Positions 7,631-18,731 of a stretch of DNA of 64,000 nucleotides are shown piece by piece (position 1 is the stretch's first letter; the number at the start of each line of letters is the position of its first letter). The DNA is from Azoarcus sp. (GTDB taxonomy: Bacteria > Pseudomonadota > Gammaproteobacteria > Burkholderiales > Rhodocyclaceae), in assembly GCA_030656215.1 (NCBI GenBank), contig JAUSOD010000070.1, positions 248,001 to 312,000 on the forward strand. Reading direction: 5' to 3'. The notes below the pieces were generated by a model. The model was given only the letters and a program-made list of their open reading frames with translations, made no database searches and was not told where the DNA came from. A program made the translations under genes and the position numbers.

Positions 7631-9013
7631 TCAGCGCCTGGCCAGGCGTTTGACCGCCGTCGAAGCGTCCACACGACCCTCGCGGGCGAAGCCCTCGAGG
7701 TTGGACTCGATGCGGTCAGGATCGTACAGATAGTTGACCATCAGGCCCCACGACTGCTTGATCCCCTTCACCGACTTGTCGGCAAGCCAGTTGAGCCGTT
7801 CCACGCGGGCGCCGTTGCCCAGATGGAAGCGCGCGACCGCATCGATCGGTTTGTCATCGCGCCGGGCTTCAGTCAGGTAGCGTGCGGCAAGACGCTGCAA
7901 GGGGTCGTGCAGTGCGCGGCAGATTGACTCGTTGTCGGTCCAGTCTGCCTGGCCGTCGAGCAGCGCACCCAGCAGCGGCGACGTCGGGCTGTCGACTCCT
8001 GCGGCGGTGAGGCGTTTCCAGTCTGCTGCAGTGATGGCCTCGGTGAGCGCTTGCGGATTGCGGCTGGCCCACCGCACCAGCCCGGGAATCGGCGACAGCG
8101 TGGCAAAGGTCTGCAGCTTCGGGAAGTCGCGCTGCAGATCTTCCACCACCCTCTTGAGCAGGAAGTTGCCGAACGAGACGCCACGCAGCCCGACCTGGGT
8201 GGCGCTGATTGAGTAGAAGATGGCCGTGTTGGCCTTGCTCGCATCGGCGAGCGGCGCATTGATGTCGAGCAGTTGCTGGACGTCGCCCGCCAGTTCTTCG
8301 GTGAGTGCGACCTGAACGAAAATCAGTGGTTCGAGTGGCATGCGCGGGTGGAAAAAACCATAGCAGCGACGGTCGGAGTCGAGCCGGTTCTTGAGGTCCT
8401 GCCACGACTGGATCTCATGCACTGCTTCATACTCGACCAGCTTCTCCAGCAATGCCGCCGGCGAGTTCCAGGTGATCCGTGCGAGCTCGAGAAAGCCGAC
8501 ATCGAACCAGGCGCCGAGGCGGGCCTCGAGCTCGCGGTCCAGCGGTTTCAGCAGCGGGTCGTCACCCAGAAAGCGCAGCAGGTCGGCACGCAGGTCAACG
8601 AGAAACTTGACCCCCTGCGGGATGGCATTGAACTGGGTCAGGATGCGGATGCGGCGCGAGCGCATCGCTGTCCGCAGGCGGGCCTCGGCGTCCCACTGCT
8701 GGTCCGTTCCGACTGCCGCCTGATAGTCTGAATGGGCTTGCGCGATGGCAGTCGGGTCGGGGCCGAAATCAAGGGCGATCATGCGCAGCATCGCGCGGCG
8801 CCCGTTGTCGTCCAGTTTGAGATAGGTGTCGGCAAGGCGCGCCGCACGTTGCCGGGTCGATATCTCGCCACCCAGACCTGCAGCACATTCGTCCAGTTGC
8901 CGCCGGATGCGATCCAGCACCTTCTCCGACGGCTCCTGCGCCTTGCCGGTCGCATGGGCGACGATCTCGCGCATTCTGGACAGACTTCTCGACACCAGGC
9001 CGGTCGCTGACAT
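7631..9013 (-). CDS. Malonyl-CoA decarboxylase
   Basis: Long MCD-family match by eye (FFHPRMPLEPLIFVQVALTEEL, AIFYSISATQVGLRGVSFGNFLLKRVVEDL, FATLSPIPGLVRW, FHLGNGARVERLNWLADKS). Confidence 0.92.
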   Translation of the reverse strand: MSATGLVSRSLSRMREIVAHATGKAQEPSEKVLDRIRRQLDECAAGLGGEISTRQRAARLADTYLKLDDNGRRAMLRMIALDFGPDPTAIAQAHSDYQAAVGTDQQWDAEARLRTAMRSRRIRILTQFNAIPQGVKFLVDLRADLLRFLGDDPLLKPLDRELEARLGAWFDVGFLELARITWNSPAALLEKLVEYEAVHEIQSWQDLKNRLDSDRRCYGFFHPRMPLEPLIFVQVALTEELAGDVQQLLDINAPLADASKANTAIFYSISATQVGLRGVSFGNFLLKRVVEDLQRDFPKLQTFATLSPIPGLVRWASRNPQALTEAITAADWKRLTAAGVDSPTSPLLGALLDGQADWTDNESICRALHDPLQRLAARYLTEARRDDKPIDAVARFHLGNGARVERLNWLADKSVKGIKQSWGLMVNYLYDPDRIESNLEGFAREGRVDASTAVKRLARR

Positions 9014-9092
9014 GATGCTCTCTCTCTTGCGTATGGAATTTCTGCTCGGCTTGATCATATCGCGTTCGGGTGACGCGTGAGCTTCCAATACT

Positions 9093-9893
9093 CTACAAAA
9101 CCTTGCCTCGACTTGCCTGGATGCGAAGCAGCAGGCCAGCGCCGAAAACGATCATGGGTATGCATAACCATTGAGCGGTCGAGATGCCAAGCGTGAGGGT
9201 ACCGAAGATGCCAGGGTCGGGCGTGCGAAAAAATTCCGCAACGAAGCGAAACAAGCCGTAGCCGATCAGGAACACGGCCGACACCGCACGCAAGGGGCGC
9301 GGGCTGGCCGAATACACCCACAGGATCACGAACAGCAACACGCCTTCGCCGGCGGCCTGGTAGAGCTGTGACGGGTGGCGCGGGAGTGCGTCTACCCAGG
9401 GGAAGACCATCGCCCAGGGCAGGTCGCCGTCGACCGGGCGGCCCCACAACTCACCGTTGATGAAGTTGCCGATGCGCCCGGCTGCGAGCCCGGTGGGGAC
9501 CAGCGGGGCGATGAAATCGGTGACCTGCCAGAACCCTTTGCCATGCTTGCGACCGTATAGCCACATTGCCGCCAGCACGCCGAGGAAGCCGCCGTGAAAG
9601 CTCATGCCGCCTTTCCAGATGGCGAGTATCTCGCCCGGGTGCGCAAGGTAGTAGCCCGGCTGGAAGAACACCACCTCGCCCAGCCGGCCGCCGACGATGA
9701 CTCCGAGTACGCCGTAGAACAACAGGTCGTCGATTGCCTGAGCGTTCCAGCCCAGCTCGGGGCGGCGCCGGGCATGGGCGCGGCCGAGCACAATGAACAG
9801 CACGAAGGCCACGAGATACATCAGCCCGTACCAGCGCACGCTGAGCGGGCCTAGCGATAGGGCGATCGGGTCAAACTGGGGATGGATCAGCAT
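9093..9893 (-). CDS. lgt: Prolipoprotein diacylglyceryl transferase
   Basis: [50 protein letters not shown] motifs. Confidence 0.97.
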   Translation of the reverse strand: MLIHPQFDPIALSLGPLSVRWYGLMYLVAFVLFIVLGRAHARRRPELGWNAQAIDDLLFYGVLGVIVGGRLGEVVFFQPGYYLAHPGEILAIWKGGMSFHGGFLGVLAAMWLYGRKHGKGFWQVTDFIAPLVPTGLAAGRIGNFINGELWGRPVDGDLPWAMVFPWVDALPRHPSQLYQAAGEGVLLFVILWVYSASPRPLRAVSAVFLIGYGLFRFVAEFFRTPDPGIFGTLTLGISTAQWLCIPMIVFGAGLLLRIQASRGKVL

Positions 9894-9917
9894 GGTTGCA
9901 GGGCTTGTTCGCAGGGC

Positions 9918-10601
9918 TTATTCAAACTGGTGGCGGAAGTCGGCAAACTCGAGTTTCAGCGCATCGAGCTCTTCACGCAGGCGTCGAACCTCGTCCTCAA
10001 GTTCCGCACTGCGCCCGCGACCGCCCCCCGCAGCAGGCAGTCCCGACGCCTGGGCTTCGATCGCGGCCTGCAGCGGCTCGTCGCCACCGAGCAGATGCAT
10101 GTAGCGGGTTTCCTTGGTGCCGGGGGCACGCGGCAGGCTGGCGACCATGGGCGGATATTTTTCCGCCAGATGCTCCAGGGTACCCTCGATGGTGGCGATG
10201 TCGTCGAATCGATACAGGCGCTCGCATCGGCTGCGGATCTCTCCAGCGGTCTGGGCGCCACGCAGCAGCAGGGTCGCCAGTACTGCCTGCTCCGGAGGCG
10301 GGAGGGAGTGGCGCAGCCTGACCTGATGCTCATACTTTGCCACCCGGGCGCTGGCCTGATCGCGGCGCGATACCAGGCGGCGTGCCATGAGACTGTCGAT
10401 GGCATCCTGCACCGCGCTCTCGTCGAGCGACATCACCGGCTCGCGCGCGGTGAGCTGGTTGCACCCGTTGAGGAGCGCGTTGAGCGACATCGGGTAGGCA
10501 TCAGGGGTGACGAATGCCTTTTCGATCAGAACCCCGAGAACGCGGACCTCGATCGGCGTCAGGTCGAAAGTGGCATCGGTTGCGGTGGGCGTGTTGTCCA
10601 T
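9918..10601 (-). CDS. YceH-family (DUF480) protein
   Basis: LTPIEVRVLGVLIEKAFVTPDAYPMSLNALLNGCNQLTAREPVM typical of DUF480. Confidence 0.9.
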   Translation of the reverse strand: MDNTPTATDATFDLTPIEVRVLGVLIEKAFVTPDAYPMSLNALLNGCNQLTAREPVMSLDESAVQDAIDSLMARRLVSRRDQASARVAKYEHQVRLRHSLPPPEQAVLATLLLRGAQTAGEIRSRCERLYRFDDIATIEGTLEHLAEKYPPMVASLPRAPGTKETRYMHLLGGDEPLQAAIEAQASGLPAAGGGRGRSAELEDEVRRLREELDALKLEFADFRHQFE

Positions 10602-10806
10602 GCGTGCTCCGGATAAGGCGAGAGGGGCGATGATAATGGACCCGGCGCCGCCGTGCTCGGTTGCCGTGTCTGGTGGAATGCTCCGGAGCATCTTGAACCG
10701 ACCCGAAAACTGTCCCCGGGGTGCGGTGGTCCGGTCGACGCGTGGTCGTCCGGTTGCTGCTGACGCGGCCTATAATCACCGGCTTTATCCGATTGCAGGG
10801 TTTGCC

Positions 10807-11745
10807 ATGTCCATTCTCGTCTGCGGTTCAATGGCCTACGACACCATCATGGTGTTTCACGATCGTTTCAAGAACCATATCCTGCCCGAGCAGATCCACA
10901 TTCTGAATGTTTCCTTCCTGGTGCCGGACCTGCGGCGCGAGTTCGGTGGTTGCGCCGGCAATATTGCCTACAACCTGCGTCTGCTCGGCGCGGACCCGCT
11001 GATCATGGCGACCGTGGGCGATGATGTGGCGGCCTATCGCCAGCGCCTGGATGAGCTCGGCCTGCGCCAGGATCACGTGTTGCATGTTCCCGGCACCTAC
11101 ACTGCGCAGGCTTTCATCACCACCGACATCGATGACAACCAGATCACCGCCTTCCATCCCGGGGCGATGATGCACTCCCATCTTAACCGGGTGCAGGATG
11201 CGGTCGGGGCAAAAATAGGGATCGTCGCGCCTGACGGGCGTGACGGCATGTTGCGCCATGTGCAGGGCTTTGCCGATGCGGGCGTGCCCTTCATCTTCGA
11301 TCCGGGCCAGGCGCTGCCCATCCTGTCCGGCGACGAGTTACTGCATTGTCTGAAACTGGCGCGCTATTGCACGGTCAATGACTACGAGGCGCGGCTGATG
11401 TGCGACAAGACCGGGCGCTCGATCGAGCAGCTTGCGGCCGAAGTCGACGCGCTGGTGATCACGCTGGGGGCGGAGGGGTCGCAGATCCATGCTGCGGGTG
11501 AGTGCATTCACATTCCGGTGGTCAAGGTCGACGATGTGATTGATCCCACCGGGTGTGGTGATGCCTACCGGGCAGGCTTGTTGTATGGCCTGCTCAATGC
11601 TTGGGAATGGCAACGGACGGGTCGCCTCGCGGCAGTCATGGGGGCGATCAAGATCGGACATCGGGGGGGGCAGAATCATCGCCCGAGTCGGGATGAAATC
11701 GCTGCCGTCTATCAGACGGCGTTTGGAGAGGTGTTATGGACTTGA
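10807..11745 (+). CDS. PfkB-family carbohydrate/nucleoside kinase
   Basis: GGCAGNIAYNLRLLGADPLIMATVGDD and C-terminal DPTGCGDAYRAGLLYGL PfkB signatures. Confidence 0.9.
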   Translation: MSILVCGSMAYDTIMVFHDRFKNHILPEQIHILNVSFLVPDLRREFGGCAGNIAYNLRLLGADPLIMATVGDDVAAYRQRLDELGLRQDHVLHVPGTYTAQAFITTDIDDNQITAFHPGAMMHSHLNRVQDAVGAKIGIVAPDGRDGMLRHVQGFADAGVPFIFDPGQALPILSGDELLHCLKLARYCTVNDYEARLMCDKTGRSIEQLAAEVDALVITLGAEGSQIHAAGECIHIPVVKVDDVIDPTGCGDAYRAGLLYGLLNAWEWQRTGRLAAVMGAIKIGHRGGQNHRPSRDEIAAVYQTAFGEVLWT

Positions 11746-12209
11746 AGAGGGGCATGGACTGGCGCGCATTGTGCGGTGCGCTTGCGGCGACGCTGATCAT
11801 AGGCGGCTGTGCTTCGGGGCAGGGGGGCGGTACCTATTCGCGTGACGAAGCCAGGCGCGCCATGGTGGTGCAGTTTGGTTCGGTGGAGTCGGTGCGTGGC
11901 GTGCAGATCGAGGGTACCAAGAGTCCCGTCGGGACCTTTGCCGGGGCCGCGGTGGGTGGTATTGCCGGCAGTTCGGTGAGCGGTAGTCGCGGTTCGGCCA
12001 TCGGTGCGGTGGTCGGTGCGGTTGCCGGTGGGCTGGCCGGCTCCGCCATCGAAGAGGGGGTCACCCGGGCGCAGGGCGTGGAAGTCACCGTGCGTCTTGA
12101 GAATGGTCAGTATCTCGCGGTGGTTCAGGAGGACCAGGGCGAGCGCTTCATGCCAGGGGAGCGGGTGCGGGTGCTGCGCGATGGGGGTACCACCCGGGTG
12201 ACACGTTGA
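11736..12209 (+). CDS. Glycine-zipper (SlyB/Pcp-like) outer membrane lipoprotein
   Basis: Lipobox region IIGGCASG and Gly-rich 2TM zipper GAVVGAVAGGLAGSAIEEG. Confidence 0.85.
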   Translation: MDLKRGMDWRALCGALAATLIIGGCASGQGGGTYSRDEARRAMVVQFGSVESVRGVQIEGTKSPVGTFAGAAVGGIAGSSVSGSRGSAIGAVVGAVAGGLAGSAIEEGVTRAQGVEVTVRLENGQYLAVVQEDQGERFMPGERVRVLRDGGTTRVTR

Positions 12210-12215
12210 CTGAAC

Positions 12216-12237
12216 GCCTGACCCCGCGGGATCAGGC
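12216..12237. terminator. Palindrome between convergent genes, possible terminator
   Basis: GCCTGACCCCGCGGGATCAGGC, 22-nt near-perfect palindrome between slyB-like and dgkA stops; no clear T-tract. Confidence 0.4.
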
Positions 12238-12245
12238 TGAAAGCA

Positions 12246-12641
12246 TCAGCCCCAGAGCACCAGCAGCCACACCAGCGCAAGGTTGATGAGGGAGATCAGC
12301 ACGGCGGCGCTGCCGATGTCTTTCGCCCGCTTGGCAAGCAGATGGTGCTCAAGGGACACCCGGTCCACGGTGGCTTCGATGGCTGAGTTGAGGAGTTCCA
12401 CGACCAGCACGAGCAGCGCGCTGGCAACCAGCAAGGCCTTGCCCGCACCATTCGTCGGCACGAAGAGGGCAGCCGGGATGAGGATGGCCACCAGCAGACA
12501 TTCCTGGCGAAAGGCGTCCTCGTGGCGAAATGCGGCCCGCAGGCCTGCCAGCGAGTAGCGCAGGGCGTTAAATACTCGGGCCAGTCCGGTCTTGCCCTTG
12601 AATGGGCTTTCGGTATGCGGCGTTTGTTCAGGGGCGTTCAT
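12246..12641 (-). CDS. dgkA: Diacylglycerol kinase
   Basis: ALRYSLAGLRAAFRHEDAFRQE, VELLNSAIEATVDRVSLEHHLLAKRAKDIGSAAV. Confidence 0.93.
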   Translation of the reverse strand: MNAPEQTPHTESPFKGKTGLARVFNALRYSLAGLRAAFRHEDAFRQECLLVAILIPAALFVPTNGAGKALLVASALLVLVVELLNSAIEATVDRVSLEHHLLAKRAKDIGSAAVLISLINLALVWLLVLWG

Positions 12642-12730
12642 GGTCTCGCTTCGGGGCACAGGGAACTGCGGGCGGAGTATTGCATAGTGCGATGACCTCG
12701 CCGTGACGCAATGTGGGCCGCCGCCATGGA

Positions 12731-14167
12731 TCAGGGATAAAAGACATAGACCCGGTAACCGGTTGGCGCCAGATCGGTGACATTGAATGCCTGGCGCACC
12801 ACCGCATCACCCCGCGCAGCGAATCCGGCGTCCAGGCGGCTGGGGGCAACCCACTCCGAAGGGGTGAATACCCTGCGCGCGAGCGGTGTGTCGGCGCCAT
12901 CGGTGAGCGTGAGCTCAAGGTGAGGCCACTCCTGGAGAAAGTCTGCGCGATTCCGGACCGTGGCATGCAGAATGAAGCTGCCGGCACGACCCGGCTCGGA
13001 CTGCAGGTCGGAGGTCTCGATTGCGATCAAAGCCGCGTCGCGTGGCAGCGGCATGTCGCATCCGAGTCGGTCGCAAGCGGATATCAGGAGCGGCCTCAGG
13101 CCGGGCAGGGTGCGCGCGATATCCTGGCGGAAAAGGTAGGTGGCCTGCATCGTCAGCGTACCCGCGAGCAAACCCACCGCAAGCCCCCGCAGAGTGCGCT
13201 TCAAAGCACTCGGTTGGTCGGGCTTGCCGTAGGTCGCGTCCAGGTATTCGGTGTCAATGTCGGGCTCGACCGTACGGGCGGACCCGAGTTCGGCCTCGAG
13301 GTCTGTTTCCACCTCGTTGTCCGCCACGCGCAGCTCGAACGTGGCCGCTGTGTCCGTGAGCTCTGCCGGGGGCGGGTCGGCATCGCTTGGCGCCGCCGGC
13401 GGTGGAGCATCTTCTCTCGCGCTCGCTTCATGGCCCCTGCGCTCGGCTCGAATGACGTCGGGGAACGGGATGTTATTGCGGATGGCGGGGGCGTCTGCCA
13501 TCCACGGGGCGGCCTCGGAGGCAGGTGTGTCCTCGGGCTCTTGTGTCACCCGGCTTTCTGCGGAGGATTCCCCCGTCAGTGGCTCAAGCGCGGGGAACGA
13601 GATCATCCCGGCCCCGGGCGGCTGATGACTGAATTCCGCTTCCGCTTCAGATCGCAGGGTATGGAGATCGGGCTCGAGAAAAGTCGAGAAGTCGATCTCG
13701 TCGAGCGACGGCTCCCTGCGCTCGGCGCCGGCAGCCTGGCGGGTGTCCGCGCGACCGGCCGGGTGACCTGTCCTGCCCATGATGTCGTCCGGAATGTCGA
13801 AGTCGAGATCGCTCAACATTCCGGTGTCCGGGCCTGCCCTTAGCGCAGGGGTCTCGTCAGCGGCGCCCTGCCGGTCATCGCTTCCATCTTCATCGTGACG
13901 GACGGGTGAGATTGCTTCCGGCGATGAGCTTGAGGCGACTGGAGTGGTTATGTCGGACGGCTCGTCTTGCTCGACCGGAGGTGGCGTGAACGAGGGTGGC
14001 GAAGTCGTGGGTTCCGGCGTGGCAGCTCCTGCTGCCTCGGCAATGAGATGATCAAGCGCATTGAAGGGGTTGAAGCAGTGGCCGCAGCGCACCTCACCAT
14101 GGCGCGCGCGGAGCTGCTCTGCACGCAGACGGAAAACGGTCTGGCACGCAGGGCAGCGGGTGAGCAT
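12731..14167 (-). CDS. Zinc-ribbon plus DUF3426 domain membrane protein
   Basis: N-terminal MLTRCPACQTVFRLRAEQLRARHGEVRCGHC (MJ0042-type), acidic linker, TM segment, C-terminal DUF3426-like domain. Confidence 0.85.
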   Translation of the reverse strand: MLTRCPACQTVFRLRAEQLRARHGEVRCGHCFNPFNALDHLIAEAAGAATPEPTTSPPSFTPPPVEQDEPSDITTPVASSSSPEAISPVRHDEDGSDDRQGAADETPALRAGPDTGMLSDLDFDIPDDIMGRTGHPAGRADTRQAAGAERREPSLDEIDFSTFLEPDLHTLRSEAEAEFSHQPPGAGMISFPALEPLTGESSAESRVTQEPEDTPASEAAPWMADAPAIRNNIPFPDVIRAERRGHEASAREDAPPPAAPSDADPPPAELTDTAATFELRVADNEVETDLEAELGSARTVEPDIDTEYLDATYGKPDQPSALKRTLRGLAVGLLAGTLTMQATYLFRQDIARTLPGLRPLLISACDRLGCDMPLPRDAALIAIETSDLQSEPGRAGSFILHATVRNRADFLQEWPHLELTLTDGADTPLARRVFTPSEWVAPSRLDAGFAARGDAVVRQAFNVTDLAPTGYRVYVFYP

Positions 14168-14168
14168 G

Positions 14169-15053
14169 TCAGCGCCGGCCTTGCAGCCGTACCCAGCCGT
14201 CGAGCGTGGCGCCGATCTCAAGCGCGATCCACGGAGCCCAGGCTTCGATGACCTGTCCGGCCTGTTGTTCAAGCACGCCTGATAGTGCAACCTGGCCACC
14301 CCGGCCGACGCGCGCGGCAATGGCAGGCGCCAGCACACACAATGGGTTGGTCAGGATGTTGGCAACGACGAGGTCGAAGGTCTCGCTCAAGGCGACCCCG
14401 GAATGCTGCAGTCGCAGCTTGACCGCGTTGCGCTGTGCATTGTCGAGTGCGGCCTCGACGGCCTTCTCGTCGATGTCGACGCCGAGCACGTCGCCAGCAC
14501 CGAGGCGGACGGCGGCAATGCCGAGAATGCCGGAGCCGCAGCCGTAATCGAGCACCGACTGTCCGGGTTGCACTGCGTCGCATAGCCACTCGAGGCACAG
14601 GCGGGTGGTGGGGTGGGAGCCGGTGCCGAACGCCATGCCGGGATCAAGCTCGATGTTGATCGCACCGCGGTCTGGCGCTTCGTGCCACGACGGCACGATC
14701 CACAGCCGGTCGGTGATACGGATCGGGTCGAACTGGCTCTGGGTGAGCTGCACCCAGTTCTGTTCGGCGATCTCTTCGGTGGTGAATGGCGGGACCGCGT
14801 CGAAGCCGGCTGCGCTGGCGGCTTCGGTCAGTGCGGGTTCGAACGCGACATCGCGATCAAACAGCGCAATGACGCGGCTGTGATCCCACAGGCTGGTGGG
14901 CAGGTGGCCGGGTTCGCCGAACTGCGGCGTTTCGGCTGCGGTGCCGGCGTCCGCATCCTCTATCGAGACCGACAGCGCACCAACGTCCATCAAGGCGTCA
15001 GACAGGGCTTCTGCCTTGTCGGCGTCTGCCTGCAGGGTGACCGAAATCCACAT
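14169..15053 (-). CDS. prmA: Ribosomal protein L11 methyltransferase
   Basis: PGMAFGTGSHPTTRLCLEWL, VLDYGCGSGILGIAA, VVANILTNPL. Confidence 0.96.
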   Translation of the reverse strand: MWISVTLQADADKAEALSDALMDVGALSVSIEDADAGTAAETPQFGEPGHLPTSLWDHSRVIALFDRDVAFEPALTEAASAAGFDAVPPFTTEEIAEQNWVQLTQSQFDPIRITDRLWIVPSWHEAPDRGAINIELDPGMAFGTGSHPTTRLCLEWLCDAVQPGQSVLDYGCGSGILGIAAVRLGAGDVLGVDIDEKAVEAALDNAQRNAVKLRLQHSGVALSETFDLVVANILTNPLCVLAPAIAARVGRGGQVALSGVLEQQAGQVIEAWAPWIALEIGATLDGWVRLQGRR

Positions 15054-15065
15054 TGCAGCTACCCT

Positions 15066-16427
15066 TCAAGCCGTCTTGACTTCGCCACGTTCCGCGAGCT
15101 TGTGCTCGAGGTAGTGGATGCTGGTGCCGCCTTCGATGAAGCGCGCATCGAGCATCAGCTCCTGGTGCAGCGCGATGTTGGTCTTGATTCCGCCCACCGC
15201 CATTTCGGAAAGCGCAATCCGCATCCGGCGTATGGCCTGTTCGCGGGTGTCGCCGTAGGAGATCACCTTGCCGATCATCGAGTCGTAGTGCGGGGGCACG
15301 GTGTAACCGTTGTACACGTGAGAGTCCACCCGGATGCCCGGGCCGCCGGGTGTATGCCAGTTGGTGATCTTGCCCGGTGAGGGGGTGAACTTGAACGGAT
15401 CTTCCGCATTGATCCGGCACTCGATCGAATGGCCGCGGAACTGGATGTCGCGCTGGCGGAACCAGAGCTTCTCGCCGGCAGCGACCCGGATCTGGGCCTG
15501 GACGATATCCACGCCGGTGATCATCTCGGTGACCGGATGCTCGACCTGGACGCGGGTGTTCATCTCGATGAAGAAGAACTCGCCGTTCTCGTACAGGAAT
15601 TCGAAAGTGCCCGCGCCGCGGTAGCCGATCTTGCGGCAGGCTTCGGCGCAGCGCTCACCGATCCTGGCAATATGCTTGCGATCGATGCCAGGCGCAGGCG
15701 CCTCCTCGATGACCTTCTGGTGGCGGCGCTGCATGGAGCAGTCGCGCTCGCCGAGGTACACCGCATTGCCATGCTGGTCGGCCATGATCTGGATTTCCAC
15801 ATGGCGGGGGTTCTCGAGGAACTTCTCCATGTAGACCACCGGATTGCTGAAGGCGGCCTGGGCTTCGGCACGGGTCGTGGTGACTGCGTTGAGCAGCGCC
15901 GCTTCGGTGTGCACCACACGCATGCCACGACCGCCGCCACCGCCGGCAGCCTTGATGATCACCGGATAGCCAACCGCGCGCGCGATCTTGACGATCTCTT
16001 TGGGGTCGTCCGGCAGCGAGCCTTCCGAGCCGGGTACGCAGGGCACCCCGGCCGCTTTCATCGCATCCTTGGCCGATACCTTGTCGCCCATCAGGCGGAT
16101 GGTGTCGGAACGGGGACCGATGAAGACAAAGCCGGACTGTTCGACGCGTTCGGCAAAATCCGCATTCTCGGACAGGAAACCATAACCGGGATGGATCGCT
16201 TCGGAGTCGGTGACTTCGGCGGCGGAGATGATTGCCGGCACATTGAGGTAGCTCAGGCTCGATGCGGCGGGTCCGATGCACACGGACTCGTCGGCGAGCT
16301 TGACGTATTTTGCCTCGGTATCGGCTTCGGAATGGACGGCAACCGTCTTGATTCCGAGTTCGCGGCAAGCGCGCAATACGCGGAGTGCGATCTCTCCCCG
16401 GTTCGCGATCAGGATCTTCTCGAACAT
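15066..16427 (-). CDS. accC: Acetyl-CoA carboxylase biotin carboxylase subunit
   Basis: [55 protein letters not shown]. Confidence 0.98.
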   Translation of the reverse strand: MFEKILIANRGEIALRVLRACRELGIKTVAVHSEADTEAKYVKLADESVCIGPAASSLSYLNVPAIISAAEVTDSEAIHPGYGFLSENADFAERVEQSGFVFIGPRSDTIRLMGDKVSAKDAMKAAGVPCVPGSEGSLPDDPKEIVKIARAVGYPVIIKAAGGGGGRGMRVVHTEAALLNAVTTTRAEAQAAFSNPVVYMEKFLENPRHVEIQIMADQHGNAVYLGERDCSMQRRHQKVIEEAPAPGIDRKHIARIGERCAEACRKIGYRGAGTFEFLYENGEFFFIEMNTRVQVEHPVTEMITGVDIVQAQIRVAAGEKLWFRQRDIQFRGHSIECRINAEDPFKFTPSPGKITNWHTPGGPGIRVDSHVYNGYTVPPHYDSMIGKVISYGDTREQAIRRMRIALSEMAVGGIKTNIALHQELMLDARFIEGGTSIHYLEHKLAERGEVKTA

Positions 16428-16432
16428 GGCGA

Positions 16433-16879
<447 letters not shown>

Positions 16880-16930
16880 GCTGTTCTCCGGGCAAAACGG
16901 TGCCCCGGTGGGGGCTGCCGTAGTGGATGG

Positions 16931-17428
16931 CTAGTTGTTGTGTTCCCGCAGGCGGGTAAGTGCGAATTCGAGTGCAGCGAGGTAACCGTGTGCGCCAAGA
17001 CCGCAGATCACGCCGACGGCAAGATCCGAAAAGTGGGAGTGATGACGGAACGGTTCGCGGGCGTGGATGTTGCTCAGGTGCACCTCCACGTAGGGAATCT
17101 GCACCGCGGCCAGTGCATCACGCAACGCAACGCTGGTGTGGGTGTAGGCGGCCGGGTTGATGATGATGAAGGCCACGCCTTCAGTCGCCGCGGCCTGGAC
17201 CCGATCGATCAGCTGACCCTCATGATTGCTCTGGAAGGACTCGAGCATCACCCCGTCTGCACGGGCACGGGACTCCATGGCGACATGGATGTCTGCGAGG
17301 GTGGTCTTGCCGTAAATTTCCGGTTCCCGGCTCCCCAATAGATTGAGGTTCGGGCCATGAAGGACCAGGACCCGAGGCTGGGGCGGTGGAGGCGTGTCGG
17401 CTTTTTGGCTGCGTTTTGAGCGCGTCAT
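16931..17428 (-). CDS. aroQ: Type II 3-dehydroquinate dehydratase
   Basis: [48 protein letters not shown]. Confidence 0.97.
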   Translation of the reverse strand: MTRSKRSQKADTPPPPQPRVLVLHGPNLNLLGSREPEIYGKTTLADIHVAMESRARADGVMLESFQSNHEGQLIDRVQAAATEGVAFIIINPAAYTHTSVALRDALAAVQIPYVEVHLSNIHAREPFRHHSHFSDLAVGVICGLGAHGYLAALEFALTRLREHNN

Positions 17429-17482
17429 GGCGGCAAGTTTGCCGTAATTGGCGACAACTTGTCCAGCGTGGCCTGTTTTTGC

Positions 17483-18037
17483 TCAGGTCCGCTCGGCGAG
17501 CAATGCGCGGATTTTGCTCTCGAGTTCGCTTTGATTCAAGGTGCCGAGCTTGATGTGGCGAACCACGCCGCTACGGTCGATGATGACCGTGAAGGGCAGC
17601 CCCTGCGCTGCGTTGCCGAAGCCGCTTGCAAGTCCGAGGACCTGTGGCGACGCAATCAGCAATGGGTAGGGAACGTCGAACTCGTCTTCGAACGCCTTCA
17701 CTTTCGCAGTCGAGTCGATGCTCAGTCCCACGAACTGCACCGGGGCGTCTGAAAAGCTGCGGCTGGCCGCGGCGAAATCAGGAATTTCCTTGCGACACGG
17801 TGGGCACCACGTCGCCCAGAAATTGGCCACGATGACCTTGCCGCGCCACTGTTCCATGGCGTGCAACTCCCCCGCCGTGTCTGGCAGCGTGAGTGCGAGG
17901 AGGGCTGCGGTGGCAGCACTGCTTGCTGCGGTTTCGACCGGAGCGGCGGTGGTTGCGGTGCGACTGGTCGCGTAACCCGCGACGGCGGCAATGGCTGCTA
18001 CGGAAGCAATCAGGGCGTATTGAACGTATCGATTCAT
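17483..18037 (-). CDS. TlpA-family thioredoxin-like protein
   Basis: VIVANFWATWCPPCRKEIPDF redox motif with N-terminal TM. Confidence 0.9.
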   Translation of the reverse strand: MNRYVQYALIASVAAIAAVAGYATSRTATTAAPVETAASSAATAALLALTLPDTAGELHAMEQWRGKVIVANFWATWCPPCRKEIPDFAAASRSFSDAPVQFVGLSIDSTAKVKAFEDEFDVPYPLLIASPQVLGLASGFGNAAQGLPFTVIIDRSGVVRHIKLGTLNQSELESKIRALLAERT

Positions 18038-18040
18038 GGC

Positions 18041-18643
18041 TTATTCGGCTGCGGCGGCAAGGTTCAGTAGCGCTTCGACCTGGGCCAGGCGGGCACGTTC
18101 CTGGTGGTGACGGCGGCCGCCGCGCCCGGCACTGGCGGGATAAATGGACAGGCGTACCGGGATCTCTTCCCACTCGAGGCTGAGCACGGATTCGGGGGCG
18201 CCCGGTGCAGGTTTGCGCGGTTCGCGGTGCTCGTAGGCGAGGTCTTCGTTGAGGAAGAAGATCTCGACCTCCTTGGTACTCTCAGGGTAGAGCTCGATCT
18301 CGAGCTCGGAGTAACGGCCCGCTGTGCCGTCGAGCGCGCCACCGGTGAGGTAAGGCCGGAACTCGGCCAGCAAGCGCATGATCTCGACAGCGGCCCGGCG
18401 CATGGCCAGCAGGCGCTCGACCTGCTCCTCGTCCTGGTATAGCGCTTGCCAGGCCCGCAGTTCGGTTTCGATCTCGGCATTGGTCGGTAGCGAGTCGGAC
18501 TCGCCGGCGCCGAGCTGTTTTGCCGCCTTGCGTTTGGCGAAGCCGAAGTCGCTGATGCCGTCCTCGGCCATCATGCGGGCTGCCAGAGCGGCGATTTCCC
18601 GTCGAAGTGTGCCGATTTTGGGGTTGTTTGCATGAGTTGGCAT
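18041..18643 (-). CDS. Conserved hypothetical protein
   Basis: Long ORF with high-GC coding character, start 3 nt after tlpA-type neighbour on the same strand; family not recognised. Confidence 0.75.
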   Translation of the reverse strand: MPTHANNPKIGTLRREIAALAARMMAEDGISDFGFAKRKAAKQLGAGESDSLPTNAEIETELRAWQALYQDEEQVERLLAMRRAAVEIMRLLAEFRPYLTGGALDGTAGRYSELEIELYPESTKEVEIFFLNEDLAYEHREPRKPAPGAPESVLSLEWEEIPVRLSIYPASAGRGGRRHHQERARLAQVEALLNLAAAAE

Positions 18644-18731
18644 GGATGCGGTGACGTCTGTGCCATCGGGTAGAATGCGGCCCATTCTACACGGGCGGCT
18701 TTCATCCGCTTCGTGCTCTTCCGGAGCCTTC

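Noticed and set aside
11673-11680. G8 tract inside the PfkB-kinase gene as a phase-variation site
   Set aside because: Single tract encoding a Gly-rich segment near the C-terminus; such runs recur in this GC-rich DNA.
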